Part shown: piece after piece, positions 54,536 to 64,000 of the stretch
Position numbering within the stretch: the first letter of the stretch is position 1
How the letters are laid out: each line of letters opens with the position of its first letter
Source of the DNA: Rebecca billardiae RCC1528
Lineage: Eukaryota > Haptophyta
Length of the DNA: 64,000 bases
Direction of reading: 5' to 3'
Assembly: GCA_965240325.2 (NCBI GenBank)
Contig: OZ251222.1
Location: 1,488,001-1,552,000 of the forward strand
Notes under the pieces: generated by a model
Seen by the model: only the letters and a program-made list of their open reading frames with translations
Told to the model about the DNA's origin: nothing
The model's database searches: none
Made by a program: the position numbers and the translations under genes

Positions 54536-57391
54536 TCACGCAGCGGCTGCCTGCTGCTGCCGCATCATCTGATGCCTGAGGTTGATGCGCCGCGGCAGCG
54601 TCGAGTGCCTGCTGCTGAGTGCAGCAGTGGACGGGCGCATCGCGAGCGCAGCGGCTGGCGGGCGCTGCATCGGCTCGTCAGTGCGGGTGGCCGGCGTCAG
54701 GTGTGGCGGCGTGATGGCGGGAGGGCCCGCGCTCGCTTCGCTGCCGACTGCCCGGGCGGCAGCATGCGATCCAGATGTTGCCCAATCCAGCCGATGCAGA
54801 TGCTGGGCGCTGGCAGCGGTGCGGGCGGCGGAGGTCGGCCGCAGGCGTGGAGCGAGGAGCGCAGACGAGGGACGCGCCAAGGGCGCTGCAGGCAGAGCGC
54901 CCGCCTCTCTGCTTGCAGACGAGACCGAGGCGGAGGAATGCGCAGGCCGAGTTGGCACACTGGTCGTAGCCCACTCGTGCGATGCCGCGTCGCCAGCACG
55001 AGTGGCGTGCCCCTCCTTGCCCGTCGCTGGTGCGCCGCCCCGGGCGTCCGCGCCGCCGTCACCGCCGCCGACGGCCTCAATCGTGCGCACGTACGCCTGC
55101 GCGTGCGCGTCAAAGCGCACGCCGACGCCGCGCCAAGACTGCCCCGGCGCTGATATGCGTGCTTCCTCAGCTGAACTGGGTCGGCCGAGTGCCCGGGCCA
55201 CCGTGCTCGGTGGGGCCAGCATGCTCGCACCATGCCCAGCAGACACAGAGCCCGCCGACGCGCCGTGGCTGGCCACCGTCGGCAGGGCACGCGCTCCGGT
55301 CGAGAGATGCGGTGGAGACAACGATTGCGCCCGACTCAGGGGCAGGCTGGGGCCGATGCGCGCCGGGTGAGCTGGAGAGGCGGTGGCTGATGTGCTGCCG
55401 GCCCTTTCCGGCACCACCGAGCCGGCGCGCTGGCTCCGGGGGAGGCTCGAGCCGCTGAGGACGGGGCGAGGAGGAGAGGCGGTGGCTGATGTGCTGCCGC
55501 CCCTGGCCGGCACCATCGAGCTCGCGCGCGAGGGGGCCGCCTTCTCGCCTCGGCCAGCGGCACTCGACTGCGCCTCTGACAGGACGGTGGCCACCGCGCG
55601 CGCCGACCTGTGCAGCAGGTCGAGCCACTGGCCCCAGCGCTCGTTGTGGTACGCCTTGCACGCCTCGATCGTCTGCGGCCCCAGGATCCGGAAGAACTCG
55701 TCGCGCTCGATGGCGAGCAGCTCGCACTCCGAGGCGGTCACAACCGTGAAGTGGTTCGTGCGGTTGCTCGAGAGCTCCCCGAGCAGGGTCTTGCTGCCGT
55801 ACACGCCGATGTCGCGCTCGAGCCGCTCCTCCCAGGTCTGGCCGGTGGCCGTGCCGTGCCGCGCATAGCCGTGCAGCCGGACCGCGACGTACCCCTTGCG
55901 CACGATCACGACCGTGCTCGCCGGCATGCCCACCTTGAGCACGGTGCTGCCGGCCGCGAGCGAGACCGTTTTCATCCGGTATTGCAACCGGCTGAGATCT
56001 GACTTGTCGACGCTCGCGAGCTGCGGCACCGAGTGCAAGAAGGCGAGCTTCGCCGTCGTGCTGTTCTCCTTGCCCTTGCGCACCAGGGCCAGCAGGTTGC
56101 GGAAGTGCACGACCACCACCTGCGACGCGCAAGATGCGCGCACGCGCGATCACGTGATGGGCGGCCGCACGCTTGATGCGACACCGCCGCGCGGGCCAGG
56201 TGCTGACGCGCGGGCGCTCTCGCGCGCACCGTGGCCTCCTTGACAACGACAGCACTCGCCGCGCGCGGCTGCTCGTAGATGGCGGCCAGCTCCCCAAACT
56301 GGTGCCCCGCATGGCACACGGCCAAAGCCGGGCCGTACTTGGTCACGACGTTCTCCCTGCGAGCGACAGCGGGACAGGGCGCCGTCGCGCGAGCAACGGT
56401 GAGCGGCGCGCGCGGAACCGGCCGGCCTCAGCGGCGGGCGGCGCCATGCCCCGCGCGGTGCGCAACGGCAGCGGCCGGCGGCGCCGTGCCCCGCGCAGTG
56501 CGCAGCGGGCGCGCACCAGTCGACGTGCTCTCCCGCGCCCTCGTCCGACGGCTGCCACTTGGCCATCCGCTGCGCGTCGGCGATCGCCTTGGACGTGTCC
56601 GCGTCCGCGCGGCGGAACATGCCGACCGAGCCCGTCATGACGATGTACATGTCGTCGCCCGTCGCGTCCTGCCGGAAAAGCACCGTGTTGGGCTTGAGGC
56701 ACTTGACCGTGCACGCGTTGATGAACGAGTCAATGTGGTTCTTGCGCAGCGCGACCATTCGCTCGTCCTTCATGTCCAGCGTGTGCACCCAGGAGCGCAG
56801 CAGCTCGTATTCCTCGTCAGTGCGCCCCTCGAGCGGGCGAAGCAGCGCCTGTGTGACGCTCTCGACCAGGCGGCGCTTGGCCTCCTCGTCCGCGGCAGAG
56901 AGCGCGCCACCCTGCCCGGCCTCCTGCTCGCGCACCTTCTCGAGCTGCTGCAGATTCTTCACGGCGTCCCACGCCGCGGTCGCGAAGCCAGGTCGAACGG
57001 ACGCGCGCGACCCCGCGATCGAGATCCGCCGGTCGAACCCCGCTGGCACGTCGACCAAGATGTCTGCCTCCGGCTCGGCCAACTCGTCCTCATCATCATC
57101 CACGTACTTGTCTGTGACCGCGTCGAGGCGCGGATCGCCGCTGCTGCCGTTCTTGCCGCTCGGGGATGCGATGACAGCCGACGCGCCAGGCGACAGGGAG
57201 AGCCCCTTCGCCGCCTGCACGACGAATGGCGGCGTACGGTTCCCGGGCGAGACGGGCGCGAAGTGCTTCCGCGGGCTCACCGGCCCAAGCATCGCGCACA
57301 ACGTGTCCTTGCGAGGTGCAGCTTCCGAGCTCGTGATGTCATCTCCGGATTCCCTAATCTCGCCTGGCTGAGCTGTACATGTGCGTCTCAT
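54536..57391 (-). CDS. Protein with two cyclic-nucleotide-binding domains
   Basis: Exons (minus) 57391-56517, 56356-56230, 56119-54536; introns 160 and 110 bp, both GTGCGC; 861 aa. The first cNMP domain has NTVLFRQDATGDDMYIVMTG and a full phosphate-binding cassette FGELAAIYEQPRAAS (Glu314, Arg323), close to the PKA regulatory subunit pattern FGELALIYGTPRAA, so cAMP-type binding is likely. The cassette exists only across the exon 1-2 junction model. The second domain (about 362-490: STVLKVGMPASTVVIVRKGY, LLGELSSNRTNHFTVV, CELLAIERDEFFRIL) has His in place of the phosphate-binding Arg and may not bind. There is no kinase or channel domain and no clear PKA pseudosubstrate site. The C-terminal 370 residues are Ser/Ala/Pro-rich with near-repeated GSTSATASP blocks. 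Role: cyclic-nucleotide sensor or scaffold (inference). Confidence 0.88.
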
Positions 57392-58658
57392 TCTTAGCGG
57401 AAGCTGTAGTTACCGGTCGGCAAATGACGACGCGGACGATGCGATTTTACTCCGCCATCGAACCTGGAGGAGGAAGGCGGACGTACTACTGCTACTACTA
57501 GTACTTATTTGTCCTCTTGGCTAAACCGTCATCACTTTTTAACCGTGCTGCGGATCTCCAGAGCGGGGTGAGCCGGGGTCTCCTCGAGACAGGAGCTGCC
57601 GCCGCCGCCCCGGCCGGCTCCCGTGTCCGGCCGTTGCACCGAGTCGCTGAGTCTGCCGGTGCACGGCCGGCAGAGTCAGCGACGCCGAAGTTACCCAAAA
57701 AGAGGCAGAGTCAGCGTCGCTGACTCTGCCTCATTATAAGTGTATTACCCGCTAGAGTACTCTTGCTAGTTGCTTCCCAGTACTGGACTGGGATGAGCAT
57801 TGCCTGGCAACACATGCTGTTCGAGAATCGAGGGTTCGCCCGTTAGGTCGCCGTCGGAACCGAAGTCGCCCCGACTATTGCCGCTGGCTCGCCTCGGAGC
57901 AAGTGTGGACGAATAATACGCGAGATGCATCAGCACTCGAGTCGAGCTGCTTTAGCGGCTTAGCATGCTCTGGGGCAAGCTCGTAGTCGGTAGTCGAGCC
58001 ATGGCCAGTGTGTGGAAGCGTACCGATGATCTTTGACGATGGTGGCGTGCGGTCTCACGGCCAGTCGTTGAGCCAACTGGCACAACTGCTCTGCCAACCG
58101 AATGTCAATGACTTGAAGGGGCAGCACAGGTTCGGACAGGTTACTGTCCGAGCTGTACGCGATCCGTAGTCAGTACTCAGTAGTACCGCGCTTGGCTAGC
58201 TATGTGTTGCAGCGGTTACTGTCATGAGTGTCAGGGGTGCGAGGCTCAATCAATCATTCGGCAATGGTCCCAATCCGCGGCCCGCATTCAGTGCTCCCCG
58301 TGGTCGCTCTACAGAGCCAGTGTACTAAGAATAAGAGACGCACACAGCTCAGGCACTAGGCAGGCGAGATTACAGTTTACTATGTTTTAACGTGCACACC
58401 TGGTACCGTTTGCAAATGATCGCTCAGACGCTCAGTCAGGCAGTCAGTCGCGATGAGTGACACGCGCTCCGTTGGTCCTTAGTAGCGCGTCGCGGACCCA
58501 ACGCAGACGAGCCAGGTAGAGCCGTGCCTCCCGCGAGTGGGAGGAATGGGACGACGGACCCCGGAACGTCCATCGACATCGCCACATCGGACGTCGAGAG
58601 CACGTCCATCTGCTGTGTTCATCAATCATCATGAACAACCGCCCTTGCCTTCAGTTGG
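57392..58658. other. Upstream region of the cNMP-binding gene; no gene seen
   Basis: Contains the hairpin cluster at 57642-57732 and otherwise mixed sequence with many stops. It is part of the expanded gap between the last divergent pair. Confidence 0.5.
57642..57732. repeat. Two adjacent hairpins sharing CAGAGTCAGCG
   Basis: 57642-57682 pairs GTCGCTGAGTCTGCCGG with CCGGCAGAGTCAGCGAC (one mismatch). 57702-57732 is a perfect 15-bp-arm hairpin GAGGCAGAGTCAGCG/T/CGCTGACTCTGCCTC. Shared cores suggest one element or a multi-site protein target about 250-340 bp upstream of the cNMP gene. Confidence 0.85.
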
Positions 58659-59590
58659 CCAAGGGCGGTAAGGGCTGTCAACTCCCAGTGGCGCCGGGTG
58701 GCGGAGGTTGGGGGCCCCAAGGCTTCTGAGACAAACGCGTGAAGCGCACTGCTTAGGAGGGGGGGAAGGGCTCCTAAGCAGGGCCTGGAGTCCGGACGCG
58801 GCCGCCGCTGCCGCGGGCGCTGCGAGGTTTGAGTCCGGGTCGCCCTTCCCACGTCGCGCCGCCGCGCGAGAACGCGACGTAGGCCGCGAGGACGTCCCCC
58901 CGCGCGCGGCGCGTGGTGCGCCGAGCAAGAGCACGTGTACTGCCGCCCTCTGCCGCCGCTCGTCACCTCATCTCACCCGCGTTGCTCCGCGCGGGCGCCG
59001 TGCGACGCCGGCGACGTGACTCAGCTTGCACACGCCGGATGAGAAGCTGCACCCAGAGGCCGAGCTGCGCTCTAGCCCCTGGTGCGCCCGGTGGGCAGCG
59101 TGCACATGGATGTTATGCGTCTTCCCCGCGCTCAGTGGTCTGTCTCGAGGCGTCTCTAGAGTGAGTTGTTGGCTCTGCTACACGACTGCGTTTGAATTGC
59201 GCGTGTCGACGCACTCTGTCATGCCCGTGCGTGGGCAGTGTACGTCCTCAGGTTGCAGGCGCACGCGCGCGCCTGGTCGCAGTAATCATAGGCCTACCCG
59301 ACACCAACGATTTTGGGTCCTGCACGGTCATCAGGTGGGCGCAGTGCACGTGCGTGCGCGGTGCGAGTTGCATCCAAGCCGCGACGCCTTTGCGCGCGCT
59401 GCTCGCGTTGGCGGAGAGAGGCGAGGAGCGACCGCCGACGCGTACCTGGGGACTACGTATGACCTTGGTCGACTACCAGCCTCGTCGCGTCCGCGCGCAC
59501 GGGCCGTATTCGTCCGCACCGACGCTCGCGAGGTACGCTAGCAGCGGCACCGGGGGCACGGTGTCGCCCTTCAGGGGTTTGAGTCACAAG

Positions 59591-60698
59591 CCCAAGGGAG
59601 GTCCGGGCCGGGAGCTCCCAGCGAGCGGCCAGCGCGACGTCACTGCAAAGTTTTCCCTGAGCGCCGGGCGGCGGCGGCGGCGAGGGCGAGTGCTCCGCTG
59701 GCGGGGCTCGCACGGGGCACGGCGCTGCGGGCGCGGATGTGCCCGCAGAGCCGGCGCGTGCGGACGGGCTGTTGCGGGAGAGCACTCGGCGCCCTCCTGC
59801 GCCGCGCGTCTTGCGCCACGCCTCTTTCGCCTCGGTTCAGGGCAGCGCGCACATGCGCGCCGCGTCAAGGCCAGCCTTGCCTGCGCCGCAGCCGACCGCG
59901 CGCGCGCCGTGCGCGGCGTGGTCGGGAACCAACGGGCGCTGCTGCCGGGCGAGATGGCGACACCACGCGCGCACGCCATGCCGCCCCGCGATGCCGCGAA
60001 AGGGCACGGCAATAGATGTGCACAGCTGTTGACGAGTGCTGATCACTTGTCGTGCCAAGCCAGACCTGAGCTCGAAGAACGGCTGATGAAAGAGCATCAG
60101 CGCGAGGAAAGCGTCGCATCCAGCACCTCTACATGACCACACGATGATGAACATCCATGTAAGAGTAGCCCGCGCGCCCGTCTGGCACTGTTCTGCGTCT
60201 CAATGATTGTCCCGACAAGGGACCGCGAGGCCGTGCACACCATTTGTGAAAAGTCGAAGAGGCATGCAAACGGACCGACGACACGCTCGTCAAGGCGTGG
60301 CGGGGCGGCATGGCGTGCGCGCGTGGTGTCGCCATCTCGCCCGGCAGCAGCACCCGTTCGTTCCCGACCACGCCGCGCACGGCGCGCGCGCGGTCGGCTG
60401 CGGCGCAGGCAAGGCTGGCCTTGACGCGGCGCGCATGTGCGCGCTGCCCTGAGCCGAGGCGAAAGAGGCGTGGCGCAAGACGCGCGGCGCAGGAGGGCGC
60501 CGAGTGCTCTCCCGCAACAGCCCGTCCGCACGCGCCGGCTCTGCGGGCACATCCGCGCCCGCAGCGCTGTGCCCCGTGCGAGCCCCGCCAGCGGAGCACT
60601 CGCCCTCGCCGCCGCCGCCGCCCGGCGCTCAGGGAAAACTTTGCAGTGACGTCGCGCTGGCCGCTCGCTGGGAGCTCCCGGCCCGGACCTCCCTTGGG
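59591..60698. repeat. Long inverted repeat 1 (398-bp arms)
   Basis: Arms start and end with CCCAAGGGAGGTCCGGGC and its complement. Differences between arms are few single bases. Confidence 0.9.
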
Positions 60699-61719
60699 GG
60701 CCCCTCAACTCGTGCGGCCGCGCGGCGCAGCGGCTAAGTCTCCTGGGGCGCCGCCCTGGAGGGCGCGTGGGGTGCGCACGCCGCGGGCTCCTGCGCCCGC
60801 GGCAGCGGCCGCGGACACGGCGCGCGTGGTTGGTCGCCTGCTAGACAGCACGTAGTACCCTTCCACGCCGCGCGCCGCGCTCGCCGGCGCCCTCGCTGTG
60901 CCTCAGGCCAGCCGCGCACGCGCGCCGCGCCAATGGCCAGCTGTGGCCACGAGCCAGCCGCCGGCGCGCGCGCGGTGCGCAGTGCGGTCGGCGCGGGTCG
61001 GGCGCGCGCCCGGGCCGAGGCTCGCGTATGATGGGCGCGCGTCATGCCGCCTCGCGCCGCCGCGCTGACGCCCGCATGGGTCGGCGCGCACGCGTTTACA
61101 TGCTGTCGAGTGTGCATTGCCATGTTTGAAAATGCTCACGTTGAGACGATCATGGGACGGCAGCGACGCGTGCTAGACAAGCGCAGACCACTAATATGTG
61201 CACGGCCAGCCTCATGTTATGGCAAGCAAGTCCCCGAGTGCCCGCGTTCGTCGCACTGATGCGCTCACAACCACTTATCCAAGCTCATTTCTGATTGCCG
61301 AGGAATGCTCGACGAGCACTCTTCAGCAGCCGCGTGCAACGTGATCAAGCTCGTGGGTGGCGGCGCGAGGCGGCATGACGCGCGCCCATCATACGCGAGC
61401 CTCGCCCCGGGCGCGCGCCCGACCCGCGCCGACCGCACCGCGCACCGCGCGCGCGCCGACGGCTGGCTCGTGGCCACGGCTGGCCATTGGCGCGGCGCGC
61501 GTGCGCGGCTGGCCTGAGGCACGGCGAGGGCACCGGCAAGCGCGGCGCGCGGCGTGGGAGGGTACTACGTGCTGTCTAGCAGGCGACCAACCACGCGCGC
61601 CGTGTCCGCGGCAGCTGCCGCGGGCGCAGGAGCCCGCGGCGTGCGCACCCCACGCGCCCTCCAGGGTGGCGCCCCAGGAGACTTAGCCGCTGCGCCGCGA
61701 GGCCACACGAGTTGAGGGG
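60699..61719. repeat. Long inverted repeat 2 (~365-bp arms)
   Basis: Abuts LIR1. Left arm begins GGCCCCTCAACTCGTGCGGC, and the right arm ends with the near-complement at about 61700-61719, where it overlaps the inner part of the element's right terminal repeat. Confidence 0.88.
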
Positions 61720-61778
61720 CACGGAACCTCCGCCACTCGGCGCCACTACTGGGAGTTGACAGCCCTTACCGCCCTTGG

Positions 61779-61861
61779 TACAGTTTACTACGCGGGTACA
61801 ATGTCCGCACGGAAATGTCGCTTTGGCAGCGACTGGCCTTTCCGGTCCCGTCACGGGGGAC
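61779..61861 (+). promoter_or_regulatory. Short upstream region of the AbiEii-type gene
   Basis: Only 83 bp separate the foldback element from the ATG. It holds GTCGCTTTGGCAGCGAC (61816-61832), a small hairpin. The element may have displaced or become the promoter. Confidence 0.35.
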
Positions 61862-64000
61862 ATGACGCCCACGACCGCCGCTGTCGCCGCGGTCGCGGCG
61901 GCGAGCGCGTGTCTCGTGGCGTGGGCACTGCGCTCTGGGCTCCATCGGCGCCGTCGGCGCCGTCTGACCCCCTACGAACGACGGCTCCATGCGCTCGACG
62001 GCTTTGTGCGCCGGCTCGCTTGCACGCCGCATACCTCGCAGCTCGTGCTGCGCGGCTCTTACCTGCTCCGCGCGTACCTGCCGGCGCTGCCACGGCCTGT
62101 GGCGGACCTTGACTTTCTCGCACTGTGCCCCAACGACGCTCCGCTGGTCGAATCCATGATCCGTGACGCGTGCGACCAGCGCGTGGCTGACGGCCTCGCG
62201 TTTGCGCGCGGCGCCGTCTCCTCGCAGCGGCACTGGGAGGGCACGGAGCACCCGGGGCTCAAGCTGACGGTGGAGTGCCACGAGCTGAACGTCGGCTCCG
62301 ACGCGTCGCGCGCGCCGGCGACGCATCGCTTCAGCGTCGACGTGGGCTGGGGCGATCCGCTGGTGCCGCCGCCGGGCGCGCTGCACGTGCGCGCCGCGCC
62401 CGTGGCGGCAGGCGGCGCATCCGCCTGCGTTCCGCTCGCCGCACGGGCGGAGACGCTGCTGGCGTGGAAGCTTCACGGCCTCTTCGAGCACGAGAGCGCG
62501 GGTCTGAGCCAAGCCGGCGTCCCCAAGGGCTACTGGCGCCCGAAGGACCTCTTCGACTGCTGCCTGCTCGCCACCGCCGGCGCGCGGCTCATGCGCGCGT
62601 CCGCGCTGCGCGACGCGGTCGTCGCGGCCTTCGCCTCGCGCGGCTACCCGGTGAGCCGGCTGGTGCGGCTGGCGCACGGCCGCTTCGGGACGAGCACGAA
62701 GAGCGCGCGCAATTACGCTCGTTGGCGTGCGTCCGTCCTCGCGAGCGCCCCGGCCGCCGCCGAGTCTGGCCGCCGGGGCGCGGCTGCGCCGATCCCCGAG
62801 AGCGCGCAGGCATGCGTCGCAGCGCTCGCGCCGACGTGCGCCGCGGTGCTGCGCGAGCTGGGCTACGCGCCGCTGCCCGGCGAGACGCTCCCCTTCGCCC
62901 CGGCGTGGCAGGTGGCCGAGCTCGAACGCACGCTCGCCTCCGCGCCGTCGCGCGTCGTCGTCGATCGCGCCGCGCCCATCACGCCGAGCACGGCGCCGCG
63001 CGCGGCGGCGCGCGAGCCGTCGGCGACCACCGCGACGGCGCCCGAGGCCCTCTTCATCGTCGGAGGCGCGAACCGTGCCAAGTGGGAGGAGACGGCCAAA
63101 GTGCTGGCCGAGTACGCCAGCCTGGTCGTGCCGTGCGCGTACACGCCGCCCGAGGAGCTGCGCTTCCCGCCCGGCCTGGCGGACGGCTCGACGCGCGCGG
63201 TGGACGTCGTGCACGCGCTCGCGCGCCACTGCCACAAGGCGCTCGGCCGCGCGTGCATCGTCGAGCTCGCGCTGCTCGAGCTGGCTGGCGGCGCGCGCCC
63301 GCTCGTGCTGCATCGGCTGCCAGCGCACGAGGAGCGCGGCTTCGCCCGCGCGCACGCCGGCCGCGCCGCGCGCTTCCACGCGCTCATCGGGTACATCGGC
63401 CCGGATGGCGGGCCGGTCGAGGTGCTCGAGGGCGATCTGGACGGCGAGATTGTGAGCCCCGTGCGCGGCGAGCGCGCGCACGGCTGGAACCGGTGCTTCC
63501 AGCCCGAGGGCCACGGGAAGACGCTGGGCGAGCTGGGCGAGTCGCTCGCGTACGTGCAGCCGCGCGTGCGCCCGCTGCTCGAGCTCGCCGCCATGCTCCG
63601 CACACCGCTCGCGTACGGCACCCTCGAGCGCAGCCGCGGGCTGTTTGAGCTGCACGTGAGCGTGCGCACGCCGAGCGAGCCGGAGGGCGGCGTGCCCACC
63701 TTCCGCGAGGCGTGCGGGCTGCTCGGCGTCAAGGCCGTCGTGATCGATAACGAGGGCGGCGCCACGCCGCGCCAGCTCATGACCGCCTCGTACACGCAGG
63801 GCTCGCTGCGCGACGCGCTCACCGCCGCGTTCGTGCTCGCGCGCCGGCTGAGCGCGCTCGGCTTCTGCGTGCTCCGAACCAAGGTGGAGGCTGGATTCCA
63901 CAACCCGGGCGTGCCGGCGACCGACGCGGAGGCCGCGGCGCTCTCGCCGCACAACTACTTCGAGGTGCACTGGAAGCTGCGCCTCCCGCGCGGTGGCGCC
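61862..64000 (+). CDS. AbiEii-type nucleotidyltransferase fused to an ITPase (Ham1)-like domain, partial at right edge
   Basis: Open frame from ATG 61862 to the edge, 712 codons, no stop. Residues 6-24 are hydrophobic, followed by seven Arg, like a signal anchor or transit peptide. The nucleotidyltransferase part shows LVLRGSYLL (Gly65-Ser66) and VADLDFLAL (Asp82, Asp84), the hG[GS]...DhD pattern of AbiEii/AbiGii, then YWRPKDLFDCCLLA, the family's RxKDxxD motif. From about 396 an ITPase/Ham1-like domain follows: ALFIVGGANRAKWEETAKVL, GYIGPDGGPVEVLEGDLDGE, HGWNRCFQPEGHGKTLGEL. Its usual acidic EDTG-like site reads VELAL and the end SHR motif reads QPRVRP, so hydrolysis is doubtful. A third region (594 on) has FELHVSV and YFEVHWKL at its ends and is unassigned. 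Bacterial AbiEii proteins are toxins paired with AbiEi; no such partner is in view. Role unknown. Confidence 0.8.
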   Translation, partial: MTPTTAAVAAVAAASACLVAWALRSGLHRRRRRRLTPYERRLHALDGFVRRLACTPHTSQLVLRGSYLLRAYLPALPRPVADLDFLALCPNDAPLVESMIRDACDQRVADGLAFARGAVSSQRHWEGTEHPGLKLTVECHELNVGSDASRAPATHRFSVDVGWGDPLVPPPGALHVRAAPVAAGGASACVPLAARAETLLAWKLHGLFEHESAGLSQAGVPKGYWRPKDLFDCCLLATAGARLMRASALRDAVVAAFASRGYPVSRLVRLAHGRFGTSTKSARNYARWRASVLASAPAAAESGRRGAAAPIPESAQACVAALAPTCAAVLRELGYAPLPGETLPFAPAWQVAELERTLASAPSRVVVDRAAPITPSTAPRAAAREPSATTATAPEALFIVGGANRAKWEETAKVLAEYASLVVPCAYTPPEELRFPPGLADGSTRAVDVVHALARHCHKALGRACIVELALLELAGGARPLVLHRLPAHEERGFARAHAGRAARFHALIGYIGPDGGPVEVLEGDLDGEIVSPVRGERAHGWNRCFQPEGHGKTLGELGESLAYVQPRVRPLLELAAMLRTPLAYGTLERSRGLFELHVSVRTPSEPEGGVPTFREACGLLGVKAVVIDNEGGATPRQLMTASYTQGSLRDALTAAFVLARRLSALGFCVLRTKVEAGFHNPGVPATDAEAAALSPHNYFEVHWKLRLPRGGA

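Larger units (their letters stand above)
58659..61778. mobile_element. 3.1 kb foldback element with terminal inverted repeats and two nested long inverted repeats
   Basis: Outer ends: CCAAGGGCGGTAAGGGCTGT at 58659 and its complement ending at 61778; imperfect arms of about 57 bp. Inside are LIR1 (arms 59591-59988 and 60301-60698, spacer ~312 bp) and LIR2 (arms 60699-61062 and 61354-61719, spacer ~290 bp). A small hairpin CTGCTTAGGAG/CTCCTAAGCAG is at 58749-58781. No transposase or other domain was recognised. CAGTT occurs just outside each end but is not a secure target duplication. It lies 83 bp before the AbiEii-type gene. Transcription through it would give long double-stranded RNA. Confidence 0.7.

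Noticed and set aside
58800-60140. ORFs such as 59192-60136 inside the foldback element
   Set aside because: They cross the inverted-repeat arms, have mirror copies on the other strand and show no domain.
61766-63970. 734-codon ORF on the minus strand
   Set aside because: Shadow of the AbiEii-type gene; Arg/His/Ala-rich with no motif, while the plus frame carries two domain signatures.
61862-64000. Complete toxin-antitoxin pair
   Set aside because: No AbiEi-like or other antitoxin ORF lies beside it, and the gene carries extra domains unlike bacterial AbiEii.

Overview
The window looks like nuclear DNA of a GC-rich unicellular eukaryote, most likely a microalga. A haptophyte-like alga fits best, but this is inference and no rRNA or organelle marker is present. 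The signs are short GT-AG introns (16 placed, 92-170 bp, mostly with GTGCG donors), alga-style SPPP-type Pro-rich linkers, long Ala-rich disordered tails, and large AT and GATA microsatellites. There are no operons, ribosome-binding sites or CRISPR arrays.

Thirteen genes are supported, and they alternate strictly in strand. In order: (+) membrane protein with PAN and discoidin domains (3733-7985); (-) CAF-1 large subunit fused to a helical-repeat tail (8347-13206); (+) NEK-like pseudokinase (13500-16752); (-) small MBD-like protein (17695-18162); (+) TcdA-type tRNA dehydratase (18346-19341); (-) kinesin (21847-23427); (+) patatin-like/WSC membrane protein (23568-27157); (-) NDUFAF1/CIA30 (41110-41991); (+) double anoctamin in one chain (42135-46821); (-) P-loop/SWIM protein (47120-49792); (+) RNA polymerase I subunit RPA43 (50006-50900); (-) tandem cyclic-nucleotide-binding protein (54536-57391); (+) AbiEii-type nucleotidyltransferase fused to an ITPase-like domain, cut by the right edge (61862-64000). 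Genes therefore form head-to-head pairs sharing 140-293 bp promoters. The exception is the last pair, whose gap holds a 3.1 kb foldback element.

The spaces between gene tails hold the repeats. The largest, 27.2-41.1 kb, is a repeat island. It contains a 1.05 kb long inverted repeat, small hairpin elements, a decayed gene, a homopolymer C/G pair, tandem duplications, a 30-bp periodic array, and a 2 kb element with terminal inverted repeats that runs into AT and GATA arrays. The left 3.5 kb carries a 0.82 kb tandem duplication and an Ala/Pro/Lys-rich coding-like stretch.

The genes are not one pathway: chromatin assembly, tRNA modification, rRNA transcription, complex I assembly, motors, lipid and ion membrane proteins, and cAMP-type sensing all occur. 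The most unusual items are the single-chain double TMEM16, the AbiEii-ITPase-like fusion, the CAF-1 p150/helical-repeat fusion, and the P-loop/SWIM protein.
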